DNA of 64,000 nt from Deinococcus ruber (GCF_014648095.1 NZ_BMQL01000011.1:1-64000), one strand, 5' to 3'; shown: positions 27,780 to 35,072, counted from the stretch's first letter. Notes: generated from the letters alone by a model not told the origin. Numbers and translations are program-made.

Positions 27780-29165
27780 TCAGGTCACCGGGGCGGCCTG
27801 GCGGGCCCACGCTTCGTACCCGCCGGCCAGTTCGGTCACGTTGGTGAAGCCCTCGGCGCGCAGCAGGCTGGCCGCCGCCGCGCTGCGGGCCCCACCCTGG
27901 CAGTGCACCACGAGCTGCCGATCTCGGGGCAGTTCGTTCAGGTTCGTCCTCAGGCGACCCGCATGCAGCTGATGGGCATTCGGCAGGTGACCGGCGGCGT
28001 ACTCGCTCTTCGCCCGGACATCGAGCACGTACGCGGCCTGAAGATTGCCAATCTGCTCGACCGGGACAGCCGCCTGAGACTCCAGGACCAGCCCTTCGAA
28101 GGAGCCGATGAAGCCCTGCACGCGGTCTACCCCGACCATCCATAGGCGACGACGCAGCGCCTCGGCCTGCTCGGCATTGTGGGCGAACAGCACGTAGTCG
28201 TTCTCCGGGTCGAGCAGCCAGCCGGCCCATGTCTCGAAGGTCTTCCCGGCAGGAAGGTGGAGGGAGCCGGGCACTGTGCCCTGCTGGAAGTCAGTCCGGG
28301 GGCGGGTGTCCAGGAGGCGTGCTCCGGTTTCCAGAGCCTGCTGGACCTGAAGGGTCGAGAGCTGAGTTAGGGTCGGGACGTCACCCAGGAGTGCGGGGCC
28401 CGCCCTGTTCTGCTTTTTCATGCGGCCGAAGTAGACGGGCGCGTCCGGCTGCCCGGCCAGCAGTTCGTCGATAAAGGCCTGCTCGTTGTTGTCCCGGACC
28501 AGCGGTGCCCACCAGCTCAGCGCCCGCTCGTAGCCGACGGTGGTGCTCTCCACCGCGCCCAGCGCTTTGCCGCAGGCGCTGCCGGAGCCGTGCCCAGGCC
28601 AGACCTGCACAAAGTCGGGCAGCGTCAGGAACTGATGGCGCAGCGAGGCGAACATCTGCTTCGCACCCTCGAAGCGGGTGTCGATACCACCAGCCGCCTC
28701 GTCGAGCAGGTCGGGTCTTCCGAGGTCGCCGACGAACACGAAGTCGCCGGTCAGCAGGATGCCGGGCTCAGTGCCGCGCGCGCCGTCAGTGATCAGAAAC
28801 GACAGGTGCTCGGGGGTATGCCCGGGGGTGTGCAGCACCTTGAGCGTGATGTTGCCGAGCGTGATGACCGAGCCGCGGTGCAGGCCCTGGTGGGGGAAAG
28901 CGTAACTCCAGTCAGGGCCGCCCTCGTCACTGAGCAGCAGAGCCGCGCCAGCACGCTCGGCCAGTTCACGGCTTCCACTCAAGTAGTCGGCGTGGATGTG
29001 CGTCTCGGTGACATGGGTGATGCTCAGGCCTTCCTGCTTTGTCAGGGTCAGGTACTGCTGGGCGTCGCGGGTGGGATCGATGACGATGGCCGTGCCGTTC
29101 TTCTGGCAGCCGACAATGTAGCTCGCCTGGGCCAGATCGGTGTCGTAGAGGCGTTTGAAGTACAT
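27780..29165 (-). CDS. persulfide dioxygenase-rhodanese fusion (CstB-like), 461 aa
   Basis: An N-terminal metallo-beta-lactamase-fold iron dioxygenase (about 1-245) is followed by two rhodanese-type domains. Iron/active-site residues are H56-x-H58-x-D60 ([10 protein letters not shown]), H116 (HTPGHTPEH) and D141 ([10 protein letters not shown]). The first rhodanese-like domain (about 265-355) lacks an obvious active cysteine; the second (about 370-461) has C422 in CQGGARS. This order matches CstB, which turns persulfides into thiosulfate or sulfite. It heads the minus operon and is preceded by a CstR-type operator. Confidence 0.92.
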   Translation of the reverse strand: MYFKRLYDTDLAQASYIVGCQKNGTAIVIDPTRDAQQYLTLTKQEGLSITHVTETHIHADYLSGSRELAERAGAALLLSDEGGPDWSYAFPHQGLHRGSVITLGNITLKVLHTPGHTPEHLSFLITDGARGTEPGILLTGDFVFVGDLGRPDLLDEAAGGIDTRFEGAKQMFASLRHQFLTLPDFVQVWPGHGSGSACGKALGAVESTTVGYERALSWWAPLVRDNNEQAFIDELLAGQPDAPVYFGRMKKQNRAGPALLGDVPTLTQLSTLQVQQALETGARLLDTRPRTDFQQGTVPGSLHLPAGKTFETWAGWLLDPENDYVLFAHNAEQAEALRRRLWMVGVDRVQGFIGSFEGLVLESQAAVPVEQIGNLQAAYVLDVRAKSEYAAGHLPNAHQLHAGRLRTNLNELPRDRQLVVHCQGGARSAAAASLLRAEGFTNVTELAGGYEAWARQAAPVT

Positions 29166-29206
29166 GGTATCTCCTGGAGGGCGTGTGGTGGCTGCCCGTT
29201 GACTTG

Positions 29207-29235
29207 ACCCTAGCCCTGGCGCAAGATGAAGTCAA
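29207..29235 (-). promoter_or_regulatory. probable promoter of the persulfide operon
   Basis: Read on the minus strand, TTGACT (29230-29235) and TAGGGT (29207-29212) are separated by 17 bases. The palindromic operator abuts the -35 hexamer. The -10 match is modest, so the call rests on the spacing and the operator position. Confidence 0.5.
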
Positions 29236-29252
29236 ATACCCCCAAGGGGTAT
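29236..29252. promoter_or_regulatory. CsoR/CstR-family operator palindrome
   Basis: ATACCCC-CAA-GGGGTAT is a perfect dyad with seven-base arms, the form recognised by CsoR/CstR repressors. It lies between the divergent dioxygenase operon and the rhodanese-CstR-MFS operon, so one site could repress both. Confidence 0.85.
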
Positions 29253-29263
29253 AAGGAGACGTG

Positions 29264-29665
29264 ATGCAGCACATCAGCACAGCCAATATCACCCGGAGTG
29301 TCTTCGCACTCAGTCCTCAGCCCGCGCTGCCCTCCGTGGCCCTGGGTGGCCCGAGTTCCTGGGACGTCCAGGTTCAGGACCTCCGGATCCCTCAGGGCCA
29401 GAGGACTCTCATCCTCGATGTTCGGACTCCGGAAGGGCACCTTCCAGGCACGAAGCTCCTCCCCTTAGGCGACCTGTCTCAGCGCGCGGCCGAGGTACCC
29501 GCCAGCCAGACCGTCGACGTGATCTGTCACCGTGGCCGGCGCATCGCGCTGCCGAGCCAGATCCTCGTCCGCGCTGGAAAACGGGACGACCGGCATGTGC
29601 TGAGCGGTCTGCCTGCCTGGCAGAGCGCCGGGTATTCCGTCATCTGTTCAGGCGAGCGACCTTGA
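29264..29665 (+). CDS. rhodanese-like protein, 133 aa
   Basis: A rhodanese-fold protein with a 45-residue N-terminal extension, LILDVRTPEGHLPGTKLLPL and active loop C88-HRGRR. The later part is divergent (ILVRAGKRDDRHVLSGLPAWQSAGYSVI). AAGGAG lies seven bases before the ATG, immediately after the operator. Its stop overlaps the TTG start of the regulator gene (TTGA), so the two are co-translated, and rhodanese and persulfide sensor may work as a pair. Confidence 0.8.
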   Translation: MQHISTANITRSVFALSPQPALPSVALGGPSSWDVQVQDLRIPQGQRTLILDVRTPEGHLPGTKLLPLGDLSQRAAEVPASQTVDVICHRGRRIALPSQILVRAGKRDDRHVLSGLPAWQSAGYSVICSGERP

Positions 29666-29919
29666 GCACGCCGCCAGACGCAGAAAAGCAGCGCATCCTC
29701 AACCGCCTGCGCCGCCTGGAAGGTCAGGTGCGCGGCCTGCACAAAATGGTCGATGAAGGCCGGAACTGCCAGGACATCCTGACCCTGCTGACCGGCGTCA
29801 AGAGCGCACTGAATGCCACCGGAGACGCGATCTTCGAGGAATACATCGCCCGCTGCCAGCAGGCCGAGCAGCCCATCCCCTCCTCTGAAATCATCAAAGT
29901 CGTCCGGCTCCTGAGATGA
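29662..29919 (+). CDS. CsoR-family repressor, CstR-like persulfide sensor, 85 aa
   Basis: A four-helix CsoR/RcnR-family DNA-binding protein: RILNRLRRLEGQVRGLHKMV, then C36 in NCQDILTLLTGVKSALN and C65 in EEYIARC. Copper-sensing CsoR uses Cys-His-Cys; here the His position is Tyr61, leaving a dithiol pair, which is the pattern of CstR proteins that sense persulfide. The adjacent operator and the persulfide dioxygenase operon support this. The start is TTG, overlapping the rhodanese stop. The gene then overlaps the MFS gene by four bases. Confidence 0.9.
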   Translation: MSTPPDAEKQRILNRLRRLEGQVRGLHKMVDEGRNCQDILTLLTGVKSALNATGDAIFEEYIARCQQAEQPIPSSEIIKVVRLLR

Positions 29920-31097
29920 CTGTCCCGCGCCTGCCCGCGCTGTTCTGGCTACTGGCCCTGACCAATCTCTTCGTGGGCGGCATGGTCGGCCTCGAACGTA
30001 CCCTGGTGCCACTGCTGGCCAACGATGTCTTCCATCTCGCCACCAGTGGGGCAGCCCTGGCGTTCATCGCCAGTTTCGGCATCGCGAAGGCCTTCGGGAA
30101 TCTGGCGGTCGGCGCACTCGCCGACCGCCAAGGGCGACTCGCTGTGCTGCGCGCTGGGTGGCTGCTCGCCTGGCCCGTCCCGCTGGTTCTGCTGCTGGCT
30201 CAGAACTGGACGGCCGTGATCCTCGTCAACATCCTGCTCGGCCTTCAACAGGCCCTGACCTGGTCAATGACGGTGAACATGATGATCGACGCTGCAGGCC
30301 CCGGCCAGCGCGGTTTGGCCACAGGCCTGAACGAACTCGCCGGCTACCTCGGCGTGAGTGTGATGGCCTTCGTCACTGGCCTGCTGGTCGCGCCGCTCGG
30401 CCTGCGACCTCCGCTGGCCCTGGGCTTCCTGCTCGCCCTCCTCGGCACAGTCCTGGCCTTCATCTCAGTAGAAACAGGCCGGTCCGCCACACACCCCTCT
30501 GCACCAATCCGAATCTTCGCGCTGGTGACCTGGCAGCACCGATCCCTTAGCAGCGCAGTCCTACTCGGCTTTACTACCAACCTCAAGGACGGCGCGGTGT
30601 GGGGCCTGCTGCCACTCATGCTCGTGTCGAGGGGCTTTGCACTTCCACAGGTGGCAGCGGTCGCCGGCACCTATACCCTGGTCTGGGCGCTGTCACAGGC
30701 GGTCTTCGGGCCGCTCTCGGACCGGGTCGGACGACGAACGCTGACTGGTGGAGGCGTGCTGCTTCAGGGGCTGACCCTGTGGAGTCTAAGCCTCGCCGGG
30801 ACTTTGCCCCTAGCCTTTCTCGCTGCGGCCCTGCTGGGCATGGGCACAGGGATGGCCTATCCCACCCTGATGGCCTGGGTGGCCGATGTCAGTGACCCGG
30901 AGTGGCGCGCGACGGCACTGGGCATCTACCGGTTCTGGCGCGACACTGGCTATGCCGTCGGGGCACTCGGAGCAGGCGTTATTGCTGCAGCTGTGGGAGC
31001 GACGGCCGCACTGGGCTGGACGGCCTTTGGAGTCGTGTTTCTCGCACTTACGGCGTGGTTACGTTCTGCTCCGCGTCCAGTCGCCAACCTGGGATAA
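29916..31097 (+). CDS. MFS transporter, 393 aa
   Basis: A full-length twelve-helix major facilitator: the first helix LFWLLALTNLFVGGMVGLE, the loop GALADRQGRLAVL (MFS A-motif GxLADRxGR), and a second half beginning VLLGFTTNLKDGAVWGLLPL with LSDRVGRRTL. Co-translated with the persulfide sensor (ATGA overlap), so it probably exports a sulfur compound or a toxic product. Its substrate is unknown. Confidence 0.88.
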   Translation: MTVPRLPALFWLLALTNLFVGGMVGLERTLVPLLANDVFHLATSGAALAFIASFGIAKAFGNLAVGALADRQGRLAVLRAGWLLAWPVPLVLLLAQNWTAVILVNILLGLQQALTWSMTVNMMIDAAGPGQRGLATGLNELAGYLGVSVMAFVTGLLVAPLGLRPPLALGFLLALLGTVLAFISVETGRSATHPSAPIRIFALVTWQHRSLSSAVLLGFTTNLKDGAVWGLLPLMLVSRGFALPQVAAVAGTYTLVWALSQAVFGPLSDRVGRRTLTGGGVLLQGLTLWSLSLAGTLPLAFLAAALLGMGTGMAYPTLMAWVADVSDPEWRATALGIYRFWRDTGYAVGALGAGVIAAAVGATAALGWTAFGVVFLALTAWLRSAPRPVANLG

Positions 31098-31561
31098 GCG
31101 CCGGTGTGGAATGCCCTTGTCGGGCCTGAGGGGTCAGCGTGTCCGGGTTCTCGACAGGCGCGAACGCTGGCCAACCTGCACAACCACGCGGGTGAATGCC
31201 AGGGCCGATCCTACTGGAGATACCTCTCTGGGCGCCCGGCCACAGCGCGGACGGACAGTCGCACCCATCCCCCATCGCGATCCAGAGCCATGACCGACGC
31301 GCTGGGCCAAGTACCGTGCTGGGCGACCTGTACCGCGGTGAGTACCTCGATGATGATCGTCACTGTCAATGCGTTCTTGATCGGACGGCTTCGCCGAATA
31401 GGGGAGACACCTGATGGAACAAGCGAAGGGAGAATACGGTCGAAGACGACCGATGACGTTAGTGAAGGAGCGCAGCACCGCGAGCGGTGCTGCGCTCCTT
31501 CGCTGAGCGATCCTCCGGGAAATTCAGCGTGAACTGCTAAACTGCCTTCACAAGCAGCGGG
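31098..31561. other. intergenic stretch ending the sulfur island, with an 18-bp-stem hairpin
   Basis: I see no convincing gene. A perfect hairpin with 18-base arms (GAAGGAGCGCAGCACCGC and its complement, two-base apex) lies at 31464-31501 and could terminate the MFS operon or the minus-strand block. The DNA from 31300 to 31450 is compositionally mixed and may be a degraded element end, because the gene style changes sharply on either side. Confidence 0.5.
31464..31501. terminator. strong bidirectional hairpin
   Basis: The 18-bp perfect stem with GA apex lies between convergent units: the MFS operon on the plus strand and the small-gene block on the minus strand. No long U-run follows on either side, so its terminator role is probable, not certain. 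Confidence 0.6.
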
Positions 31562-31885
31562 TCAGCTGACCTCGCTCTGAATGTCCATATAAATCAGCAG
31601 CTGAATGCCATCCCATGTGCCTCGGCGGCGGATGGTGTGGCCCAGCCGAATCACTTCAACGCCTCCGAAGAGCAACATTCGGCGTGCTTCCACATCCGAT
31701 GTCGCGTCATGGATCGTCTTCAGGGCATCTGCCAACTCATCCACTGCGTCGGCCAGAAGGTCGGGCGTCGCGAACTGAGTGGAGTAGCTCACTCGAACAC
31801 CGTACAGCGTGGTGACCACGCCGCTCCCAAAATGCGGGAGCGAGAGGTCGATGAAGTCGTCAGCGTGCGTCTGTGTCTGCAGCAT
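31562..31885 (-). CDS. hypothetical protein, 107 aa
   Basis: Unrecognised. The start at 31885 (MLQTQTHADDFIDLSLPHFG) follows AGGAGG by six bases; the AGGAGG lies just past a class A hairpin. The protein looks like a strand-rich N-terminal half, then a helix (DLLADAVDELADALKTIHDATSD) and a final strand pair around EVIRLGHTIRRRG. It is the last gene of the minus-strand block before the sulfur island. Together with the next gene it is preceded by an identical 53-base leader. Confidence 0.6.
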   Translation of the reverse strand: MLQTQTHADDFIDLSLPHFGSGVVTTLYGVRVSYSTQFATPDLLADAVDELADALKTIHDATSDVEARRMLLFGGVEVIRLGHTIRRRGTWDGIQLLIYMDIQSEVS

Positions 31886-31934
31886 AGGCCCTCCTGGGAT
31901 GAAGGAACAGGCCGCGGGAGCGGCCACCCTGCTG
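31882..31934 (-). repeat. 53-base exact leader repeat, copy 1
   Basis: Identical to 32234-32286. It contains the class A hairpin (31910-31925), the sequence CTTCATCCC where other family members have CTTC(T)NCATG, and an AGGAGG site before the ATG at 31885. A terminator-like hairpin CGCCACC...GGTGGCG-type lies at 31949-31980. Confidence 0.8.
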
Positions 31935-31991
31935 ATCGTCTGAACAAACGCCACCAGCCCTTGCGAGGGGGCCAGTGGCGCTGATTCGAGT

Positions 31992-32237
31992 CTAGATATA
32001 GGAGTTGATGATCGCGCCGATCTGTGGCACACAGTATGCCTCTGTCACCATTCCCGTTCTCAGGCAGAGCCATGTTTCGAGCCAGGTGCCGTCCTGTTCA
32101 ATCAGCCCGAATTTGATCAGGTTGAGATCGCCATGCTCATCAAACGCCAGGTTGTATGTGTCGTCGAGGAGACGGTACCCATGAGTTTCGGCGACGACAT
32201 TCATGGCGGCGGTACTCCGGCGGCTTACTTTCGGCAT
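31992..32237 (-). CDS. hypothetical protein, 81 aa
   Basis: The start at 32237 (MPKVSRRSTAAMNVVAETHG) follows an AGGAGG by six bases within the 53-base duplicated leader. The protein appears strand-rich (YNLAFDEHGDLNLIKFGLIEQDGTWLETWLCLR), a compact beta fold. No family was recognised. A longer frame would translate the hairpin. Confidence 0.6.
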   Translation of the reverse strand: MPKVSRRSTAAMNVVAETHGYRLLDDTYNLAFDEHGDLNLIKFGLIEQDGTWLETWLCLRTGMVTEAYCVPQIGAIINSYI

Positions 32238-32286
32238 AGGCCCTCCTGGGATGAAGGAACAGGCCGCGGGAGCGGCCACCCTGCTG
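32234..32286 (-). repeat. 53-base exact leader repeat, copy 2
   Basis: Identical to 31882-31934, including the class A hairpin at 32262-32277 and the AGGAGG before the ATG at 32237. The duplication is recent because no base differs. Confidence 0.8.
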
Positions 32287-32292
32287 CTTGAG

Positions 32293-32676
32293 CTAACGGT
32301 CGATCAGGTGCTCGAGGATGCTGCCTGCTTGCTGGACATTGACCTGACCTTGAGCGACCCGGAGCGTGAGGTCATACAGGGCGTCCTCGTCGGTCATCTC
32401 CAAGCCGTGGTACCGCATCCAGTTCAGGCACAGGGCCAGAGCGGTGCGCTTATTTCCGTCGATGAAGGCATGTGCTTGGGCGACGAAGAACAGATACGCG
32501 CCAGCTTGCTGCGCCGGTTGCTCGAAGCGCCGCTGTCCGAACATCTGCTGAAGGGGTTGCTCCAGCGTGGATTCGAGTCCCGCGAGATCCCGCACGCCCG
32601 GGCGGCCTCCAAAAAGTTCGAGGAGGTGCTCATGTACCTCAAGCACCTCCTCGACGGTATAGCCTTCGCTGCTCAA
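32293..32676 (-). CDS. doc: Doc-type (Fic family) toxin, 127 aa
   Basis: A Fic-fold kinase-type toxin of the death-on-curing family. The active motif H69-AFIDGNKR-T reads AHAFIDGNKRTAL, the Doc variant in which the Fic GxG anchor is short and EF-Tu is phosphorylated in known members. The length matches Doc (about 126 residues). Helices such as LESTLEQPLQQMFG and LYDDLTLRV-like segments fit the family. It begins with TTG, overlapping the stop of the preceding small gene (TTGA), the usual antitoxin-toxin coupling. It ends just before a class A hairpin. Confidence 0.88.
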   Translation of the reverse strand: MSSEGYTVEEVLEVHEHLLELFGGRPGVRDLAGLESTLEQPLQQMFGQRRFEQPAQQAGAYLFFVAQAHAFIDGNKRTALALCLNWMRYHGLEMTDEDALYDLTLRVAQGQVNVQQAGSILEHLIDR

Positions 32677-32822
32677 GATTCCGACACCCGCTTGAGGAGC
32701 GCGTGATGCTTGGCGATGGTCGTCGTCATCGTCGCCATCAATGGGCGCTTGGCAGGCACAGTCGCCTCGGAGGCCGGAGCTGGACGCGGTGGGGTTGGCT
32801 GCTCCTTGGGCTCTTTCGTCAT
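32673..32822 (-). CDS. candidate antitoxin of the Doc pair, 49 aa
   Basis: A small protein starting MTKEPKEQPTPPRPAPASE, a disordered Pro/Glu-rich N-terminus, and ending in a basic amphipathic helix (TTTIAKHHALLKRVSES). Position and four-base stop/start overlap with doc suggest an antitoxin. It does not resemble Phd, which has an N-terminal DNA-binding domain. AAGGAG lies about 12 bases upstream. Its function is inferred from context only. Confidence 0.5.
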   Translation of the reverse strand: MTKEPKEQPTPPRPAPASEATVPAKRPLMATMTTTIAKHHALLKRVSES

Positions 32823-32924
32823 CTTCACAGTGTGCTCCTTGAAGCGGGCGGCCAACAGTAGTCCAGTGCTGCCAGCGCGAAACTGAAGGACGGGGCATAC
32901 GCCCCTCATCACTCCAGCTGGCGC

Positions 32925-33263
32925 TCAGAATGGGAGATCGTCGTCTTCGAAAACGTCACTCGACCGAACCGTTGGAAGAGGCGCTCCAGCCGGAGCACTC
33001 GATCTCTTTGTCATGGCTGTGAACCACGTGGGGAAAACGTAGGTGCTTTTCTCGCCGATATCGGTATTGAGCAGGTGCAGGAGGCAGAGGGTTGCCTGCC
33101 GATGGGAGATGCCATACACCCAAGGGCTGGCCCAGCCGTCTTCATGCAATCGGGTCTGCCAGCCGAAACGGCTGCGCCGGGCCTCCACGAGATCGGTCAT
33201 GCCACCTGGCATGTCTTCCACCGTGAAGAACCCCGGCGTGGTCGGTTTGATCCGTGTATACAT
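32925..33263 (-). CDS. hypothetical protein with SSB-type C-terminal tip, 112 aa
   Basis: Unrecognised small protein. A strand-rich core (FFTVEDMPGGMTDLVEARRSRFGWQTRLHEDGWASPWVYGISH) is followed by a disordered Pro/Ala/Ser stretch and the acidic tip VFEDDDLPF. That tip is nearly identical to the conserved SSB C-terminus (DDDLPF or DDDIPF) used to recruit replication and repair proteins. It is clearly too short to be an SSB. AGGAGG lies eight bases before the ATG. Confidence 0.65.
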   Translation of the reverse strand: MYTRIKPTTPGFFTVEDMPGGMTDLVEARRSRFGWQTRLHEDGWASPWVYGISHRQATLCLLHLLNTDIGEKSTYVFPTWFTAMTKRSSAPAGAPLPTVRSSDVFEDDDLPF

Positions 33264-33334
33264 CTCGAGCCTCCTGGCCGATGTGGTGAAGCGGCCAGCG
33301 AGCAGACCGACGCCGCGCTCGCTGGCCTGTGGAG

Positions 33335-33502
33335 TTAGAGCAGGTCCGTGTCTTCGAGCTTTAGGGTGTGCCGCACGTTCCGCCGGGCCTGCCGCTTGAT
33401 CCAGCCCGCGTTCCGGCGCCCCTTGAACTCACTGCGACGTTCGCACGAGGTCGTCAGAAAGGAGGAGGTGGGGGCCCGCTTGCCATCTTTTCGATACGCC
33501 AT
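33335..33502 (-). CDS. small basic protein, 55 aa
   Basis: Highly basic protein (MAYRKDGKRAPTSSFLTTSCER..., then KGRRNAGWIKRQARRNVRHTLKLEDTDLL). It may bind nucleic acid. The ATG at 33502 follows a class A hairpin (33512-33527) by nine pyrimidine-rich bases (CTCTTCTTC) with no Shine-Dalgarno. A frame through the hairpin (VAADAALFFM) is open but probably untranslated. Confidence 0.5.
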   Translation of the reverse strand: MAYRKDGKRAPTSSFLTTSCERRSEFKGRRNAGWIKRQARRNVRHTLKLEDTDLL

Positions 33503-33511
33503 GAAGAAGAG

Positions 33512-33527
33512 GGCCGCATCGGCGGCC
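33512..33527 (-). promoter_or_regulatory. start-codon hairpin (class A)
   Basis: GGCCGC-ATCG-GCGGCC ends nine bases before the ATG at 33502. It is one of the cleanest family examples, with no purine-rich ribosome binding site in the gap. Confidence 0.65.
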
Positions 33528-33553
33528 ACTCGGAACGTGGGGAGCGCTGGAAC

Positions 33554-33763
33554 CTAGCGAGGTACGCAGGGTTCCTTCAGTTCAATCTCCGCTCGACGGC
33601 AGACCTTACACATTGAGAGGCCGCCGTCGACGATATGAACGTACATAGTGTCCCGCTCCACCGCCTCCGGATCATTCGGGAACCGCAGTTTCAGCTCAGC
33701 GATCACTTCAGCTGGGGTGATGAGCACATGGTTCTGCGGCGCTGGATGTTCAGCTTGGATCAT
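33554..33763 (-). CDS. hypothetical protein with CxxC-type motif, 69 aa
   Basis: The ATG at 33763 (MIQAEHPAPQNHVLITPAEV) follows a class A hairpin (33773-33788) by nine bases. The protein has a helix (AEVIAELKLRFPNDPEAVE), a strand (MYVHIVDGG) and SMCKVCRRAEIELKEPCVPR, a Cys-x2-Cys plus a third Cys that could form a small metal site. No family was recognised. Confidence 0.55.
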   Translation of the reverse strand: MIQAEHPAPQNHVLITPAEVIAELKLRFPNDPEAVERDTMYVHIVDGGLSMCKVCRRAEIELKEPCVPR

Positions 33764-33772
33764 GCAGAAGAG

Positions 33773-33788
33773 GGCCGCGTGAGCGGCC
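33773..33788 (-). promoter_or_regulatory. start-codon hairpin (class A)
   Basis: GGCCGC-GTGA-GCGGCC, then CTCTTCTGC and the ATG at 33763. The leader is nearly identical to that of the 33502 and 4574 genes. Confidence 0.65.
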
Positions 33789-33806
33789 ACTTAGGAATCT
33801 GGGCGC

Positions 33807-33950
33807 TCAGGGCGCGCTGAGTGGCGTGACGTCCAGACTCGGCACGCTCAGGGTGACATTCTCCGCCACTGGCGAGACCCAACTGCTTGTGACAGTCACA
33901 GAAGGATGAGTGGGCTGCAGCAGGGCCAACATCAGGAGGAGTAAGAGCAT
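33807..33950 (-). CDS. small secreted or membrane peptide, 47 aa (paralogue 1)
   Basis: A short gene of 48 codons. The product starts with a signal-like helix (MLLLLLMLALLQPTHP) and continues VTVTSSWVSPVAENVTLSV to PLSAP. A second gene at 34521-34673 encodes a clear homologue (shared LLQPTH, TSSWV, ENVTL/ENMTL, VTPL). Both are preceded by a class A hairpin. Conservation between the two copies supports real coding. Function is unknown. Confidence 0.65.
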   Translation of the reverse strand: MLLLLLMLALLQPTHPSVTVTSSWVSPVAENVTLSVPSLDVTPLSAP

Positions 33951-33959
33951 ACGAACAAG

Positions 33960-34047
33960 GGCCGCGTGAGCGGCCACCCTGCTGCTGGCGTGTCAGTGAG
34001 AAGCTCTGTCCGGACAAACGCCACCTACCCGGAGTGGGCCAGTGGCG
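33960..34047 (-). repeat. class A hairpin plus terminator-like hairpin
   Basis: GGCCGC-GTGA-GCGGCC (33960-33975) precedes the ATG at 33950. The stem CGCCACC...GTGGCG (34019-34047) follows the stop of the 34065 gene on the minus strand and is followed by TTTGT, so it may be its terminator. The same pairing occurs at 31910-31980. Confidence 0.6.
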
Positions 34048-34064
34048 CTGAGTGGTGGTGCTTC

Positions 34065-34403
34065 CTAGAGACCGAGTTCGTTGAGCGCATCCCGGTCGCA
34101 GGCAAGCTCATGTTCGCTGAGTGCGTTCCAAGCCTGGAGTTCTTCAAGGTGCAGATCAACGAGGCGCTGTGCCAGGTCGTGAAGCGTGCCGTTGCTGTCA
34201 GGCTCGTGCGAGCTGTCGCCCCATGGTGTACAGACCTGAGCAGTCGTTGGCGCGATCTCTGAGTTGCAGCTCAAGATGGTGATGATGCCTTCGGAGCCCG
34301 CAGGGAATGAAAGCGCATACACCTCGAGGGTGCTGTACTGCTGGACGATGCGGGCGACAGGCTTGACAGCAATGACGGGCATGCCGGTGTGGGTGTTGGA
34401 CAT
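34065..34403 (-). CDS. hypothetical protein, 112 aa
   Basis: Unrecognised. The N-terminal half is strand-rich (MPVIAVKPVARIVQQYSTLEVYALSFPAGSEGIITILSC); the C-terminal half is helical and acidic (LAQRLVDLHLEELQAWNALSEHELACDRDALNELGL). GAGG(A)GCG precedes the ATG. No signal peptide or membrane segment. It lies between the two paralogous peptide genes. Confidence 0.6.
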   Translation of the reverse strand: MSNTHTGMPVIAVKPVARIVQQYSTLEVYALSFPAGSEGIITILSCNSEIAPTTAQVCTPWGDSSHEPDSNGTLHDLAQRLVDLHLEELQAWNALSEHELACDRDALNELGL

Positions 34404-34520
34404 GTGGAACGCTCCTCAGGGTGTGAGCTGTGGCAAGCGAGCATGGCTTCCTCGTCGAATGGAACTCCAGTCCCCAAAGGGCGAGTCAACAGCGGTCACA
34501 TGATCAGCAGGGTGTGACGT

Positions 34521-34673
34521 TCAACGGCTCAACGCTGATGGGGCAGGGAGGGGCGTGACTTCAACGACTGGCACAGTCAGCGTCATGTTTTCGGAGGCAA
34601 CCCCAACCCAACTGCTGGTGAGCGTCGGGGCATGGGTAGGCTGAAGCAGGATCAACAGCAGAAAGAGCAGCAT
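34521..34673 (-). CDS. small secreted or membrane peptide, 50 aa (paralogue 2)
   Basis: Product MLLFLLLILLQPTHAPTLTSSWV, then ENMTLTVPVVEVTPLPAPS. It is homologous to the 33807-33950 peptide, with a hydrophobic N-terminal helix and a conserved extracytoplasmic strand region. The ATG at 34673 follows a class A hairpin (34683-34698) with the gap TTTCTTTTT, so the leader also looks like an intrinsic terminator with a U-run. Confidence 0.65.
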   Translation of the reverse strand: MLLFLLLILLQPTHAPTLTSSWVGVASENMTLTVPVVEVTPLPAPSALSR

Positions 34674-34682
34674 AAAAAGAAA

Positions 34683-34698
34683 GGCCGCATGTGCGGCC
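34683..34698 (-). promoter_or_regulatory. class A hairpin with U-run (terminator-like)
   Basis: GGCCGC-ATGT-GCGGCC is followed on the minus strand by TTTCTTTTT and then ATG. It has the full form of an intrinsic terminator, placed exactly at a start codon, which hints at attenuation. Confidence 0.65.
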
Positions 34699-34707
34699 AC
34701 CCTGCAT

Positions 34708-35072
34708 TCAGAGATCGTCGCTGAACGGCTCGTGCTCGTCCCGAACGACTGGTTCGTCGGTGTCATACCACAGCTGGCAACGCAGCGCCTGTGCTCGCCA
34801 CCGGCTGAAGAACCAGGGCGAAGCGTGTCCCGGTTCTGTTACCCACCCTCCGTCAACTTCTTGGCGAGCGCTGCTGTATCCGGTGCCAGTTCACCCATCG
34901 AGGTGATCCTGACCGAGCCTTCGGGAGAGGCCCGCAGATACGCTTCTGCGAAGAGCGTCCGGGCAGGCTGACGGTACAGCCCGATCAGCACGCCGCCATC
35001 GGCCTGGGTGAAGTACTCTGCCCGGAGGCTGCCGACCACGACGCGATGAAATCGCTGCTGAGATTGACTCAT
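34708..35072 (-). pseudogene. hypothetical gene split by a single-base frameshift
   Basis: The first frame (35072-34839) encodes 77 residues, MSQSQQRFHRVVVGSLRAEYF to KKLTEGG. Directly beyond, in the -1 frame and without a start codon, an open frame continues with VTEPGHASPWFFSRWRAQAL, then CQLWYDTDEPVVRDEHEPF and SDDL to a TGA at 34708-34710. One extra G in the GGAGGGTGG run would join the two into a single 120-residue protein. This may be a real mutation, a sequencing error in a homopolymer or programmed frameshifting. Function unknown; the acidic tail resembles the tails of other block proteins. Confidence 0.55.

Noticed and set aside
31104..31532. Plus-strand open frame after the MFS gene
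   Set aside because: Composition is random-like and it crosses a strong hairpin; no neighbour, start signal or motif supports it.
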